Shown here piece after piece: positions 52,477-62,325 of a stretch of DNA of 64,000 bases. Origin of the DNA: Planctomycetota bacterium (lineage in GTDB: Bacteria > Planctomycetota > UBA1135 > GCA-002686595); NCBI GenBank assembly GCA_016795245.1, contig JAEUIA010000054.1, positions 51,869 through 115,868 of the forward strand, in the 5' to 3' direction. Position numbers and translations under genes: made by a program. The notes beneath the pieces were generated by a model, which worked only from the letters and a program-made list of their open reading frames with translations, had not been told where the DNA came from and did not search any database. Numbering within the stretch: position 1 is the first letter of the stretch; every line of letters begins with the position of its first letter.

Positions 52477-54791
52477 CGCTTCAGCGGACTCAAGTGAATG
52501 TCCGGGCAGTGATCGACCTGCAGCAGAAGGCGCGTCTCGTAGCCCTCGACTCGCACCTCGATGTCGACCACCTTCGTCGCCGCCGGGAACTCCAGCAATC
52601 CCTTCTGAAACGGCACCTCGCGCACGACAGGGCCCGAGTCGTGCGTTTCGGTTACGAGCGCGACACCGGTGAGCGCCACGCGTTCGTCGCTGGATCGCAC
52701 GCTGCACGCGAACCAGCCCAGGCGCTGTTGCAAGTTGACCGTGGTAGTTCCGGGGTCGCGCTGATCCACGCCGGGCAGCGCCGACATGTTCTGCACCAGA
52801 TACGCCGGTTCAGGTAGACCGTCGACCATCACGCGCAGATCGAAATCCCCGCGTGGAATGCCCACGCAGCGGTACACGAGATCAGGCCCGATCCGCGCCG
52901 GAATGGATTCGTATTCCAGATCGATCCACACGTGCACGGGATCCGGAGGCATCCCACCCGGCAAGATCAGCTTGCCCGCGATCGAGGCACAGCGTTCGAT
53001 CGCCAGCGCGAGCTTGCGATCGCCGCGCTCGACGACGCGGCGTTTGGGCCGTGTGTGATCCGGCGCAGACACGGTGAGCGCGATGCGCGCGCCTTCGACC
53101 AGACCGCGCAAGCGAAAGTACCCGACTTGATCGGCGACGGCGGTGAAGCGCAAGTCGGGTTGGAACAGGTCCGGATCCAGCGTGGGATCGTCGCTCGTCG
53201 CGATCTCGACCTGTGCATTCGGCACGGGCCACTCGCGCTCGTTCAGCACGTAGCCGGCGACGACGGTCGGCATCTCGGCGAGTGTCAGGTCACCCAAGTC
53301 GGTGTCGCGTCGCGCGTCAGCGAGCGGAACGTGCACGGCGCTGAACCAATCGCCGAACTTGTTGCGCGTGACGATCAACAGCGCTGCGATCTGCGCCTGT
53401 TCAGGCAACGGATGCAACACGATGCGCACCTGTCCCGCATCGTCCGTCTCGAACTCCACGCGGCCCGCGGTCGGATGCTGCCCCGTGGGCGCTCCGGTCT
53501 CGATCCACGCGGCGCCCTTCACCGTGCGCAGGGGCTCGGCGCCCTCACCCACGAGCCGCGCGCGCACCACCGGCAGTCGCGGACCGACGACGGCTCGAAT
53601 TGTGCTGGTTTCATTGGCTTTTTCAGGCCCACGCAAGTTCTGTGAACGGCTCTCGAAGCTGTCGTGGCCGTCGATGTCGAGCACGAGGTCCAGTCCCGGC
53701 TCGACCTCGAACACGGCGTGCGCGCTCCGCGTCGCGCGCCGCACGGCTCCCGCTCCACCGGCGTCGGCTGCGGTGCGCAACGACACCGTGACGAGCTCGT
53801 CGACGCGTTGGCCGCTCTCCGTGAACAACTCCACTTCGACGCGGCCGACTGCGCCGGCCACGAGGCGGATCGGGTCGCGGCCTGCCGTGGTCGCGTGGCC
53901 GGTGGAATCCTTGCTACCTGCGAAGGACTCGACTGTGATCTGAGCGCTCTTGCGCCACCAACCGTCCGTGACCCGTTCCAGCATGACCGTGCACACGCCC
54001 GGCGTCGCATCACGCGCGATCACGAACGGCGCATGCGGCCAGTACGCGAGGCCGTCTTGTGCGCTCGTCGCGCTCCACAAGTCGACGCCGCTCGAATCGC
54101 GCACGAGCACCGTCACGCCGCCCACCGGCTGCGTGGCGAAATCCACGACCTCGACGGCTAACGTGCCATCCGCCACGACGTCGATGCGTGTGCGCGCCTG
54201 CACGTCGCGGTCGACCCACGCGAATCCGTACAGCACGCCCGAGCGCGCATCGACGAGCATCTTGCCCGGAGCGCTCTCGGTGATGGCGATCCCCCCGCTC
54301 TGAGTCGGGACCGGTGTCGTGCACAAGTCGAGCACGACCGCGGGATCGACGAGTTCGGGCGGCATGCCGTGGTGCGCGCGGCTCCACTCGGCGAGCTGAT
54401 CGGCCGTCGCCCAACGCACGAGTGCCCCCGCGATCGGTTCGGTCGTCGCGTGCGAAATCACCTGGACGCCCAGGCCCTGGTAGGCCGCGCCGGGTCCGAG
54501 CGGCAGCGAGCCCAATCCGAGCATCCCCCCCTCACCGACACCGCCCTTGCTCGCGGGTTGCGTCGGCACTTGCGGCGGTTTCCGCGATGTTTCCGGCGCG
54601 GGCGGCGCGACGATCGGGCGCGGCGGAGCCGGAACGACGGCGTGCGCAGTGCGTTCGGCGACGCCCGCGCTCGACTGCACCACCGGCTCAGGACCAGCGA
54701 AGTGCGCGACGCACGCGATGAGCACGATCAGCGCGGCCCACACGGCCGTCACGAAGAGCGCTCGACCGAGAACGTGGACTTTGCGCGTCAT
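52473..54791 (-). CDS. Membrane-anchored carboxypeptidase-regulatory-like protein
   Basis: A 772-residue protein: one N-terminal membrane helix (ALFVTAVWAALIVLIACVAHFAG), a Pro/Ala-rich linker to about residue 85, then a series of Ig-like/carboxypeptidase-regulatory domains, visible as GVQVISHATTEPIAGALVRW, AVEVVDFATQPVGGVTVLVRD and AGYVLNEREWPVPNAQVEI. Such proteins sit on the outer side of the inner membrane or cell surface. Function unknown. The shorter ATG was chosen because it leads directly into the membrane helix. Coupled to thiD by ATGA. Confidence 0.78.
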   Translation of the reverse strand: MTRKVHVLGRALFVTAVWAALIVLIACVAHFAGPEPVVQSSAGVAERTAHAVVPAPPRPIVAPPAPETSRKPPQVPTQPASKGGVGEGGMLGLGSLPLGPGAAYQGLGVQVISHATTEPIAGALVRWATADQLAEWSRAHHGMPPELVDPAVVLDLCTTPVPTQSGGIAITESAPGKMLVDARSGVLYGFAWVDRDVQARTRIDVVADGTLAVEVVDFATQPVGGVTVLVRDSSGVDLWSATSAQDGLAYWPHAPFVIARDATPGVCTVMLERVTDGWWRKSAQITVESFAGSKDSTGHATTAGRDPIRLVAGAVGRVEVELFTESGQRVDELVTVSLRTAADAGGAGAVRRATRSAHAVFEVEPGLDLVLDIDGHDSFESRSQNLRGPEKANETSTIRAVVGPRLPVVRARLVGEGAEPLRTVKGAAWIETGAPTGQHPTAGRVEFETDDAGQVRIVLHPLPEQAQIAALLIVTRNKFGDWFSAVHVPLADARRDTDLGDLTLAEMPTVVAGYVLNEREWPVPNAQVEIATSDDPTLDPDLFQPDLRFTAVADQVGYFRLRGLVEGARIALTVSAPDHTRPKRRVVERGDRKLALAIERCASIAGKLILPGGMPPDPVHVWIDLEYESIPARIGPDLVYRCVGIPRGDFDLRVMVDGLPEPAYLVQNMSALPGVDQRDPGTTTVNLQQRLGWFACSVRSSDERVALTGVALVTETHDSGPVVREVPFQKGLLEFPAATKVVDIEVRVEGYETRLLLQVDHCPDIHLSPLKR

Positions 54792-54870
54792 GGGTCTGAT
54801 TCTAGCGCCGAGCGCGCGGCATCGAACACGCTGCGGCGTAGGATGTTCAGGCGCATCGTGCGCCGCCCCC

Positions 54871-56082
54871 ATGTCGACACTCGCACTCTGCACCCTCGTT
54901 CTCGCCTGCGGGGAAGCCCGGCTGACGGATCGCGTCGAGTTGAATGACGGGACCGTGCTGGAGGGGCGTGTCGTCTACACCGGCGAAGACGAATTCGTGC
55001 TGCGTGTAGGCACGAAGGACCGCGACATCCGCGCGGACACGATCCGGTCGGTCTACTCGCGGATCGACAATCAGCGCGAGGCGATCGATCGCTGGATCCG
55101 GCTCGGGCCCGAAGACCTGGCCGGCAACCTGGACCTGGCGCAGTTCTGCAAGCGCCACGACCTGCTCGAAGAGATGGAACTCGTCGCGTGGTGGATCCTC
55201 GCGCAGCATCCCTCGAACGAGGACGCACACCTGTTCCTGGGCCACGAAAAGGTCAAGGACGGTTGGCTGGTGCGCGACGGCGCACGGCGTGTGAGTTTCG
55301 ACAAGTACTTGAACTCGCACGCGGAGTGGAGCGACGCGTGGCAGCTGCGCACGGCGCACTACGTCGTGCGCACCAACCTGCCGTTGCGCGAAGCCGTCAC
55401 GACGGCATTCGATCTCGAATGCCACTACCGCGTGTTCTTCGACTTGTTCGCGCGCCCCGTGCGGATCATGGACGTCACGGAACCGATGATCGCGAATGTC
55501 CACGCGGATGCGCGCTCCTTCGCGCGCGTCACCGGCGATCGCACGGCGTACTTCAACCCGGCTTCGCGCGCGCTCGAGGTCGACGCATCGAAAGGCCTCG
55601 ACACGCGCTTGATGATGCACGAGGCGACGCACGCCGTGCTCCATGCGACGGCCGTTTCGACGCGGTCGGCTACGGGCGTGATCCCGGGCTGGCTCGACGA
55701 AGGGCTGGCGGAGTACATGGCCGGCGTCCTCGTCGGCGAGCCTGGTCGCGCGCGGTTTTCTGAGGAGACGTACTCGAGCGAGCACTTCAAGGTGCACGCC
55801 GACGCCAGAAATCCGTACGACCTCTCGCGCGTCCTGAATTTCGGCGCGAGCGATTTCGCCGCCAGCACGCGCGCGGACTTGAAGTACGCGCAGGCCTACA
55901 CGCTCGTGCACTTCGGTCTGCAAGGCGAGCGCGGTGCGTACCGCACCAGGTTTCTGGCATTCATGCGCGGTGCCTACGCGGGGCAAGCCTCGCAGACGCA
56001 CTTCAAGGACGCGCTGGAACTCGACGCGACGAAACTGGAGCGCGCGTGGACGACCTACGTCAAGGCGCTGGCCGGCAGGTGA
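54871..56082 (+). CDS. Secreted HEXXH metallopeptidase-like protein (gluzincin-type)
   Basis: A 403-residue protein with a signal-like N-terminus (MSTLALCTLVLACG, possible lipidated Cys13). An N-terminal SH3-like strand region GTVLEGRVVYTGEDEFVLRVGT is followed by the catalytic part: MMHEATHAVLHA (His250-Glu251-His254) and the third-ligand helix GWLDEGLAEYMAG. This is the DUF1570/peptidase-MA-like pattern common in Planctomycetota. Substrate unknown. Confidence 0.82.
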   Translation: MSTLALCTLVLACGEARLTDRVELNDGTVLEGRVVYTGEDEFVLRVGTKDRDIRADTIRSVYSRIDNQREAIDRWIRLGPEDLAGNLDLAQFCKRHDLLEEMELVAWWILAQHPSNEDAHLFLGHEKVKDGWLVRDGARRVSFDKYLNSHAEWSDAWQLRTAHYVVRTNLPLREAVTTAFDLECHYRVFFDLFARPVRIMDVTEPMIANVHADARSFARVTGDRTAYFNPASRALEVDASKGLDTRLMMHEATHAVLHATAVSTRSATGVIPGWLDEGLAEYMAGVLVGEPGRARFSEETYSSEHFKVHADARNPYDLSRVLNFGASDFAASTRADLKYAQAYTLVHFGLQGERGAYRTRFLAFMRGAYAGQASQTHFKDALELDATKLERAWTTYVKALAGR

Positions 56083-56127
56083 TGCGCGTAGCGGCGGCGC
56101 GGACTCCGCGGGCGCAGTACGCCTAAC

Positions 56128-57057
56128 TCAGAATCCGTGGCCGACCAGGAAGTGGACCGAAGCGAGGATCTCCGCGCGTCCGTGGCGCGAGTTGATCTCG
56201 ACGACGCGCTCGGCCGTCTTGGGCAGGTAATTCGCGATCAGCTTGAAATCGATTTCGCCGGTACCCGGCGGCATCTCTGTCGTGTGCTGCGCGGAGTCCT
56301 GCAGGTGCACGCCGATCATGCGCGCGGCGTAGCGCTGCAGCCACTCGCCTTGCGGCGCCAACCCCAGACGTTCTTGCTGATGCGCGGCGCCGGTGTCGTG
56401 CCAGTAGTGCAGGCGCTTCTTGTCCAGGTCTTCGAGCGTCCAGCCCACAGCCTGGAAATTCAGCAGATCGACCAGGCGTCCGCCCGGCTCGATCGCGATC
56501 TGCGTCTCGGGGAATTCGTTCATCAACGTGTGCAGCGAGCGGCATAGGTGCTCGATCTGACGCTGGCCCTTCTTCTGGATGCGCGGAGCCAGTTCACGCA
56601 CGACGACCTTGAGCTCGTCCGTCGGCCCCTCGCGCACGAGTCGCGCTTGCACGCGCTCGGCTTCCTCGCGCAGGGCTTTGTCTTCGATTTCCGAGCCGCG
56701 CACGATGACGGTCGGGCACTGGTAGCGCTGGGCCAATCGAATGTGGCGGCGCACCGAGTTCAAGGCGATGTCGCGCTGGTCTTCACTCAGGCTGCCGAGT
56801 CGCGCGCCGGCCATGTTCTGCGTCATCGAATCCAAGCAGCCCGAGATGATCGAGCGCACGGAGATGCCCGTCTCGCGGCGCGAGTCCTCGAACCCGTTGA
56901 GCTTGACGGGCGATTCGAGCAGACCGAGTTCCAATCGACGAAAGCCCATCGCCACGGCGGCGAAGGCCTGGTCTTCGATCGTCTTGAGCCGCGCTCCGTA
57001 GCAGCTCGTCGACAACGTGTATTCGTTGGGGATCCCGGGTTGGGTCAACAGATTCAC
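56128..57057 (-). CDS. Sugar phosphate isomerase/epimerase-like TIM-barrel protein
   Basis: A 309-residue protein of the xylose-isomerase-like AP endonuclease superfamily. The N-terminal YTLSTSCYGARLKTIEDQAFAAVAMGFRRLELG, the FPETQIAIEPGGR strand, YWHDTGAAH metal-ligand segment and IGVHLQD are the expected barrel elements. No signal peptide. The substrate cannot be deduced; it could be a sugar phosphate or hydroxypyruvate. Confidence 0.82.
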   Translation of the reverse strand: MNLLTQPGIPNEYTLSTSCYGARLKTIEDQAFAAVAMGFRRLELGLLESPVKLNGFEDSRRETGISVRSIISGCLDSMTQNMAGARLGSLSEDQRDIALNSVRRHIRLAQRYQCPTVIVRGSEIEDKALREEAERVQARLVREGPTDELKVVVRELAPRIQKKGQRQIEHLCRSLHTLMNEFPETQIAIEPGGRLVDLLNFQAVGWTLEDLDKKRLHYWHDTGAAHQQERLGLAPQGEWLQRYAARMIGVHLQDSAQHTTEMPPGTGEIDFKLIANYLPKTAERVVEINSRHGRAEILASVHFLVGHGF

Positions 57058-57294
57058 CGTGCTCGCTCCGGCAAGAGAACCGGAGGTCGAGGTCAGTTCT
57101 TCATCGAGATGAGACTCACGGGAGCCTCAGGGAAAGTTAACTCGCAGAGAGCCCCGAGGCGTCCGCGTCCCATGCGCGAACCATCGGGCGTCCGGCTGCC
57201 ACCGGGCTCCAGGAAAAAGATACAGGTTGAGGAGGGTGCACTGCAAAAAGTGCCCAGCCTGCGGTCCGAGGCGACCCCGCGCGGCCGCTGATAC

Positions 57295-58731
57295 TCAGAC
57301 GCGCACGTCCGAGATCTTGTTCACCAGATTCCGGTATCGTTGCAGGAGCGGATCGACCTCGCCCTGCACGTACTCGACGACCTGCTCGGGCGCGCGGCCC
57401 ACGTAGCGCGCGGGATCGAGGTACAGATCGAGCTTGTTGGCGAGCTTTGCCAGTTGCGGTTCGGCCAAAAGCAGGCGCTTGAGCGGGTTCGCCTCGCCGT
57501 TCTTGATCGCGCGCGCCGCGGTGTGACTGGCGCGGCGAACGCACTCGTGCACATCCTGCCGGTCGGCACCGAGCTTCACGGCCTCCATCATCAAGTTCTC
57601 GGAGGCGAGGAACGGGAGCTCCTCGTCGATGTTCTTGCGCACGACGTGCTCGTTCACCACCAGACCCGACGCGACGTTCAAGTACAGGTTCAGGATCGCG
57701 TCGGTCGCGAGGAACATTTCGGCGATGACGATGCGGCGATTCGCGGAGTCGTCGAGCGTGCGTTCCAGCCATTGATTCGCGGCCGTGTGCGCCGCGTTGC
57801 CCAGCGACTCCATCACGAAACGCGCCAGCGAACAGATGCGTTCGCTGCGCATCGGATTGCGCTTCCAAGGCATCGCCGAAGAGCCGATCTGGCTGGTTTC
57901 GAACGGCTCTTCGACCTCCTTCTTGTGCGCGAGCAAGCGCAGGTCGGTCGCGAACTTGTGCGCGCTCTGCGCGATCGAGGACAGCGCCTGGAGCACGCGG
58001 AAATCCAGTTGCCGCGGATACGTTTGACCGGTGACGCCGAACGAGCGCGAGAATCCGAACGCACGCGTGACCGTCGCGTCGAGTTCGCGCACCTTGGCGT
58101 GATCGCCGTCGAAGAGTTCCAGGAACGAGGCTTGAGTCCCGGTGGTGCCCTTCGCGCCGCGAAATCGAATCGACTGCTCGGCGTGGTCTAGGTCCTCGAG
58201 ATCGTGCACCAGGTCCTGCAGCCACAGACACGCGCGCTTCCCGACCGTCGTCGCTTGCGCCGGCTGGAAATGCGTGAAACCCAAGGTCGGGAGCGAACGG
58301 TGCGTGAGCGCGAATTCGCGCATGACGGCGATCACGCTGACCAATTGACCGCGCAAGAGCTGCGTGCCGTCGCGCAACGCGAGGATCTCGGCGTTGTCGG
58401 TGACGTAGCAACTCGTCGCGCCCAGGTGGATGATCGGCCTGGCCGCAGGGACCTGTTCGCCCCACGCGTGGATTTGCGCCATCACGTCGTGTCGCAATTC
58501 CTTCTCGTAGCGCCTGGCGACGCCGAGGTTCAGGTCGTCCTGGTGCGCGACCATCTCGGCGATCTGGGCGTCCTGGATCGGCAAGCCCAACGCCTGTTCT
58601 GCGCGCGCGAGTTCGATCCACAAGCGCCTCCAGGTCGTGAACTTGCGTCGCTCGGAGAAGTTCTCGCGCATCGCCTGACTGGCGTAGCGCTCGCCCAGAG
58701 GAGATCGGTAGGTGTCGCTGTCGCTGCTCAT
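57295..58731 (-). CDS. purB: Adenylosuccinate lyase
   Basis: A 478-residue member of the fumarase/aspartase superfamily. Signature SSAMPWKRNPMRSE carries the mobile catalytic loop; TSCYVTDNAE and THFQPAQATT are the other two active-site regions. It removes fumarate from SAICAR and adenylosuccinate in purine synthesis. The longest frame extends to 59118, but the ATG at MSSDSDTYRSPL is the sensible start. VanZ-like gene lies just upstream. Confidence 0.95.
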   Translation of the reverse strand: MSSDSDTYRSPLGERYASQAMRENFSERRKFTTWRRLWIELARAEQALGLPIQDAQIAEMVAHQDDLNLGVARRYEKELRHDVMAQIHAWGEQVPAARPIIHLGATSCYVTDNAEILALRDGTQLLRGQLVSVIAVMREFALTHRSLPTLGFTHFQPAQATTVGKRACLWLQDLVHDLEDLDHAEQSIRFRGAKGTTGTQASFLELFDGDHAKVRELDATVTRAFGFSRSFGVTGQTYPRQLDFRVLQALSSIAQSAHKFATDLRLLAHKKEVEEPFETSQIGSSAMPWKRNPMRSERICSLARFVMESLGNAAHTAANQWLERTLDDSANRRIVIAEMFLATDAILNLYLNVASGLVVNEHVVRKNIDEELPFLASENLMMEAVKLGADRQDVHECVRRASHTAARAIKNGEANPLKRLLLAEPQLAKLANKLDLYLDPARYVGRAPEQVVEYVQGEVDPLLQRYRNLVNKISDVRV

Positions 58732-58742
58732 CGGAATGGCGC

Positions 58743-59267
58743 TCAAAGCCAGGTCAGGTCCGGCCACTGTTCGGGGAGGAGCGTAGCGATTCCAGCCGTG
58801 ATCGCGCACCACAGAACTCCGATCAAGAACAAGCGCAGGACGCGCGCACCCGGCGCGCCGTCTTCGATCGCCCGCATCAAGGCGGCGCAAGTCCAGCCGC
58901 CGGCGAGATTGGTCAGGATGTCGCTGACCGAAGCGTCGCGACCGGGCGTGTAGAACTGATGGCGCTCGTCGAAGATCCCGTACAAAAGCACGGCGAAGAT
59001 CGCCCAGGCGACGCGCTTTCCGTCGGCTGCGATGCGCTGCTTCGAGCGCGCCGTCGCCCACAAGAAGAGCAGCGCGAACATTCCGAAGGCCGGCGCGTGG
59101 CGCAGATTCATGAGCCACGAGCGCAGGACGCTCGAGCGCGCATCCGGATCCAGCGGCGGTTGCGACGACAAGAAGAAGATCAGGCCGGTCCAGGCCAGGA
59201 ACGCGATCACGGCGATCAGGCGCGGTGCGCGCCGCACCACGTCCGCGATCCAGGAGAGAATCCTCAC
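58743..59267 (-). CDS. VanZ-like membrane protein
   Basis: A 174-residue protein with four to five membrane segments. AWTGLIFFLSSQPPL, LRHAPAFGMFALLFLWA and YGIFDERHQFYTPGRDASVSDILTNLAGG are typical VanZ-family features. Family members can confer low-level teicoplanin resistance but most are of unknown function. It overlaps the upstream RsbW-like gene by ATGA. Confidence 0.88.
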   Translation of the reverse strand: MRILSWIADVVRRAPRLIAVIAFLAWTGLIFFLSSQPPLDPDARSSVLRSWLMNLRHAPAFGMFALLFLWATARSKQRIAADGKRVAWAIFAVLLYGIFDERHQFYTPGRDASVSDILTNLAGGWTCAALMRAIEDGAPGARVLRLFLIGVLWCAITAGIATLLPEQWPDLTWL

Positions 59268-59740
59268 CGCGGCGCCACGTACGAGTGCACGGCGATGAAC
59301 TCGAGCCCGCGGCCGTCGCTCGTGCGCACGACCTCCAGGCTGTCGAGCATCTGCCTCAACAGGAACAGGCCGCGCCCGCGCTCGTCTTCCAGGTCGGGCG
59401 TCCCCCGCTCGGCGAGCCGCGCGACGAGTTCGTCCGGGTCGCCGCCGCCTTGATCGCTGACGCGCATCGTCCAGCCGTTTTCGCGCACGTTCAGCACCAG
59501 CGTCATGCGCACGTCGCTCTCCAGATCCGACTCTTCCATCGCACGCCCGCCGCCGCCGTGATCCACGGCGTTCGAGAGCAACTCGGAGGCGATGAACTCG
59601 ATCGTCACGATCTCCTTTTCAGGGATGCGCTCGCGCTTGGCGAATTGCCGCAACACGGCACGCGCCATCCGCTGTGCGCTGTGGGCGGCGGGCAGGTCGA
59701 GCTTGAGCTCGTGGGGATCGTTCGAGGCGTGCCGTTTCAT
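59264..59740 (-). CDS. RsbW-like ATP-binding protein (anti-sigma-type HATPase)
   Basis: A 158-residue GHKL ATPase domain. N-box ELLSNAVDHGGGG (near 55), G1 box VSDQGGGDPDEL and G2 box RGRGLFLLRQML are intact. Stand-alone domains of this type act as anti-sigma kinases for sigma-B-like or as partner-switch kinases. No STAS antagonist or sigma factor is adjacent, so the target is open. Confidence 0.86.
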   Translation of the reverse strand: MKRHASNDPHELKLDLPAAHSAQRMARAVLRQFAKRERIPEKEIVTIEFIASELLSNAVDHGGGGRAMEESDLESDVRMTLVLNVRENGWTMRVSDQGGGDPDELVARLAERGTPDLEDERGRGLFLLRQMLDSLEVVRTSDGRGLEFIAVHSYVAPR

Positions 59741-59771
59741 CGGACGGAGTGGCGATCGGCTGCGCGGAGCG

Positions 59772-60707
59772 TCAACCGTTCTGCGGATGGAGGTCGAGCG
59801 ACAGATCCAGCGCGGGGGCGGAGTGCGTGAGCGCCCCGACCGAAATGCGATCGACCCCGGACGCGGCGACGGCGCCGATCGTGCGTTCGTCGATGCCCCC
59901 CGAGGCCTCGAGTTCGATGGAGCGGCCGCGGGATTCCGCCCGCGCGCGCAAGATCGGACACAGCCGCGTCATCTCCGCCGGCGACAAATTGTCGAGCAGG
60001 ATCACGTCCGCGCCGCCGTCGACCCCTGCGAGCGCCTCGCGCTCGTCGCGCGCTTCGCTCGTGATGCGGACGGTCGAACCGACGGCGCGCCGCAGATCGG
60101 CGAGCACGGATTGCAGCGCGCGGCCGGCGAGTTCGATGTGGTTCTCCTTGACCATGATCTCGTCGAACAGGCCGAAGCGATGGTTCTCTCCCCCACCGCA
60201 GCGCACGGCGTACTTCTCGAACTTGCGCAGGTTGGGCGTGGTCTTGCGCGTGTCGAGGATGCGCACGGGGTTCATGCCGCCGGCGCGTGCGAGTTCGACG
60301 TAGCGCGCGGTCAGCGTCGCGGTGCCGGACATGCGTTGTGCGAAATTGAGCGCGGTGCGCTCGGCCGTGAGGAGCGCGCGCGCCAGGCCTTCGATGATGA
60401 CGAGGTCCTGGCCGCTCGTGACGCGGGCACCGTCCTCGACCAGTTGCTTGATGCGCGCGGACGGATCACAGAGTTCGAAGGCGCGGCAGAAGATCGGCAG
60501 GCCTGCGATGACACCGGCGGACTTCGGGAAGAGCCGCGCCTTGGCGCGCGCGTTCTCCGGAATCGCGGTGATCGAGGTCAGATCGCCGCCGCCGCGGTCC
60601 TCGGCGAGCGCCGGACGCACGACGGCATCGATCTCGGCCGTCGTGAGCGGCTGCGGAGGCCCCAGTCGGGGCGGCGGGATTGTCGTTTCGTGGGAGCGGC
60701 GGCTCAC
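59772..60707 (-). CDS. nadC: Nicotinate-nucleotide pyrophosphorylase (carboxylating) NadC
   Basis: A 311-residue enzyme. AEDRGGGDLTS, ERTALNFAQRMSGTAT, ILDTRKTTPNLRKFEKYAVRCGG and MVKENHI are diagnostic of quinolinate phosphoribosyltransferase. It makes nicotinate mononucleotide in NAD synthesis. The GTG start overlaps the upstream ComEA-like stop (GTGA). No nadA or nadB in the window. Confidence 0.96.
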   Translation of the reverse strand: MSRRSHETTIPPPRLGPPQPLTTAEIDAVVRPALAEDRGGGDLTSITAIPENARAKARLFPKSAGVIAGLPIFCRAFELCDPSARIKQLVEDGARVTSGQDLVIIEGLARALLTAERTALNFAQRMSGTATLTARYVELARAGGMNPVRILDTRKTTPNLRKFEKYAVRCGGGENHRFGLFDEIMVKENHIELAGRALQSVLADLRRAVGSTVRITSEARDEREALAGVDGGADVILLDNLSPAEMTRLCPILRARAESRGRSIELEASGGIDERTIGAVAASGVDRISVGALTHSAPALDLSLDLHPQNG

Positions 60708-61057
60708 GGGCTGAATCCGCGCGGAGTGTACGCTCTGGCCGCTTGCGCGGCTTCCAGGAACTCGCGCGCGCTGCGCACGGTTTCGGGGCCGATGCCCGGG
60801 ATCGCGACCCAGGATTCGGGCCCGCCCGCGAGCCCGTGCGAGTGACGGGCCTCGACGATCGCGCGCGCGCGGGATGGACCGATCGCGGGCAGGCGGCGCA
60901 GATCGCGCAGGCACATGCGGTCGGGGTCGAGTTCCAAGGGTTCGCCGAACCCCGCGGGGACGCGCGGTGACGGGTCGGGTACAGCCGGACGCAGGACCGC
61001 CGCCCCGAACAGGAGGCCGGCCAGCGCCGGAACGAGCGCATGGTGAGCGAAATTCAC
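60704..61057 (-). CDS. ComEA-like helix-hairpin-helix protein
   Basis: A 117-residue protein with an N-terminal membrane helix and two helix-hairpin-helix motifs, LPAIGPSRARAIVEAR and IPGIGPETVRSAREFL. Resembles the DNA-receptor ComEA or competence-like exported DNA-binding proteins but is short. Overlaps nadC by GTGA, so they share a transcript. DNA uptake is a family-based guess. Confidence 0.8.
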   Translation of the reverse strand: MNFAHHALVPALAGLLFGAAVLRPAVPDPSPRVPAGFGEPLELDPDRMCLRDLRRLPAIGPSRARAIVEARHSHGLAGGPESWVAIPGIGPETVRSAREFLEAAQAARAYTPRGFSP

Positions 61058-61106
61058 GACCAGGATCCAGGACGAACGAATTCCGCTTCGGTTGCGGCCT
61101 GGGCGC

Positions 61107-62012
61107 CTAATGTTCCGACGCGATCCGCAAGAGCGACTGGCCCAGGCCCCGCCCGGCTTCCCGCGACAGTTCGGTTTGCAGGCGACCGTGGACGAGAGTC
61201 ACGGCCTTGGCGAAGGGCGAGTCGGGCTCGCGCGCGACGACGGGCGCGCGGCTGTTCACGCAGCGCACGACGGCGCGGTCGTCGGGCAGGACGCCGACGC
61301 AGCGCGGCTCACGGCGCAAGAATCGGCGCGCGACACCGCACAAGCGTTCGGCGACTTGCACGCCCTCTTCGAAGCTCGACGCGCGATTGACGACGAAGAG
61401 CGGAGCGCACTCGGGACTGCGCATGAAGAGGACCTTCAAGAACGCGTACGCGTCGGTGAGTGCGGTGATGTCGGGCGTCGTCACGATCAGCACGAGATCG
61501 CACGCTGCGGCGAGCGCCACCGTTTGATTCGAAATACCCGCCGCCGAATCGACGATGACGTGCGCGTATTCGCCCTCGATTTCTTCGATGCCGCCGGCGA
61601 CGAGATGCATCTCCCAACTCGAGAGCGCAGCCATGCGCGAGACACCCGAACCCGCAGCGAGCAGATCGAGGTTTTCGCCGCACGTCGCGCGGATGTCGCG
61701 CACGCCGCAGCGGCCTTCGACGAGATCGACGAACGAATGTTCGGGTGCGACGCCTTGGAGGATGTGCGCGTTGCCGACGCCCATGTCGGCGTCGACGATC
61801 AACGTGCGACCTGCGCGCGACATGAGCGTCGCCAGACTCGCGGTGACGACCGACTTGCCGGTTCCACCTTTGCCGCTGGCGACACACAGAGAACCGCCTC
61901 GGACGCGGTGCATCCCCGCGCGAGTCGGAACGGAACCGGGGTGCGGCTCGGGCCCCCCCGGGAAGGAATCACTGTTCCTGTGCAGGAGCTTGCGCGCCTG
62001 GTCCCAGTTCAT
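61107..62012 (-). CDS. MinD/FlhG-type ParA ATPase
   Basis: A 301-residue deviant-Walker ATPase: CVASGKGGTGKSVVTASLA near residue 45, switch region LIVDADMGVGNAHILQGVAPE, and HVIVDSAAGISNQTVALAAACDLVLIV. The mention of MinD versus FlhG rests on length and the basic N-terminal tail preceding the Walker motif, a FlhG trait. No flagellar or Min partner in the window. It positions a cellular structure by ATP-dependent membrane cycling. Confidence 0.88.
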   Translation of the reverse strand: MNWDQARKLLHRNSDSFPGGPEPHPGSVPTRAGMHRVRGGSLCVASGKGGTGKSVVTASLATLMSRAGRTLIVDADMGVGNAHILQGVAPEHSFVDLVEGRCGVRDIRATCGENLDLLAAGSGVSRMAALSSWEMHLVAGGIEEIEGEYAHVIVDSAAGISNQTVALAAACDLVLIVTTPDITALTDAYAFLKVLFMRSPECAPLFVVNRASSFEEGVQVAERLCGVARRFLRREPRCVGVLPDDRAVVRCVNSRAPVVAREPDSPFAKAVTLVHGRLQTELSREAGRGLGQSLLRIASEH

Positions 62013-62325
62013 CGTGGAAAGAGCCTTCGGCAGGCGGGCGCTGAAATAGCGCCGCAGAAGTCCGTCCACAGCCAAGCGAAAGCCGGCGTGAAATCCAAGA
62101 GGTTGCCCCGAGACCCCCATGGGAATGGCCCGGGAGGGCCGAAAACGGAAATCCTTGCGTGAACATATTGCCCGGCGACCAGCATCTGATACGATTCAAA
62201 GCGACTTCGTAAGGAAAGGCGTACCTGCAACGCATTCGTCGCTGCTTGCGTCCTTGCTGCCGAAGTCTCGTGAGATCCCTCGGGATCCGACAGTTCCTCC
62301 AAAAAAACCTCACCAGAGAAGCACC
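62013..62325 (+). promoter_or_regulatory. Divergent promoter region and leader of secreted tandem gene 1
   Basis: About 310 bp. The part from about 62185 to the ATG aligns with the leader before the second tandem gene: both hold GCGACTTCG, then CGAAGT, a short hairpin, CAGTTC and CCTCA.CAGAG before CACC-ATG. A hairpin at 62274-62287 (GATCC/GGATC) corresponds to 63534-63548 (GACCCC/GGGGTC), a compensatory T-A to C-G change. Confidence 0.65.

Noticed and set aside
54847..56001. Long minus-strand open frame opposite the metallopeptidase gene
   Set aside because: Same antisense effect; the plus strand has the HEXXH motif and a signal peptide.
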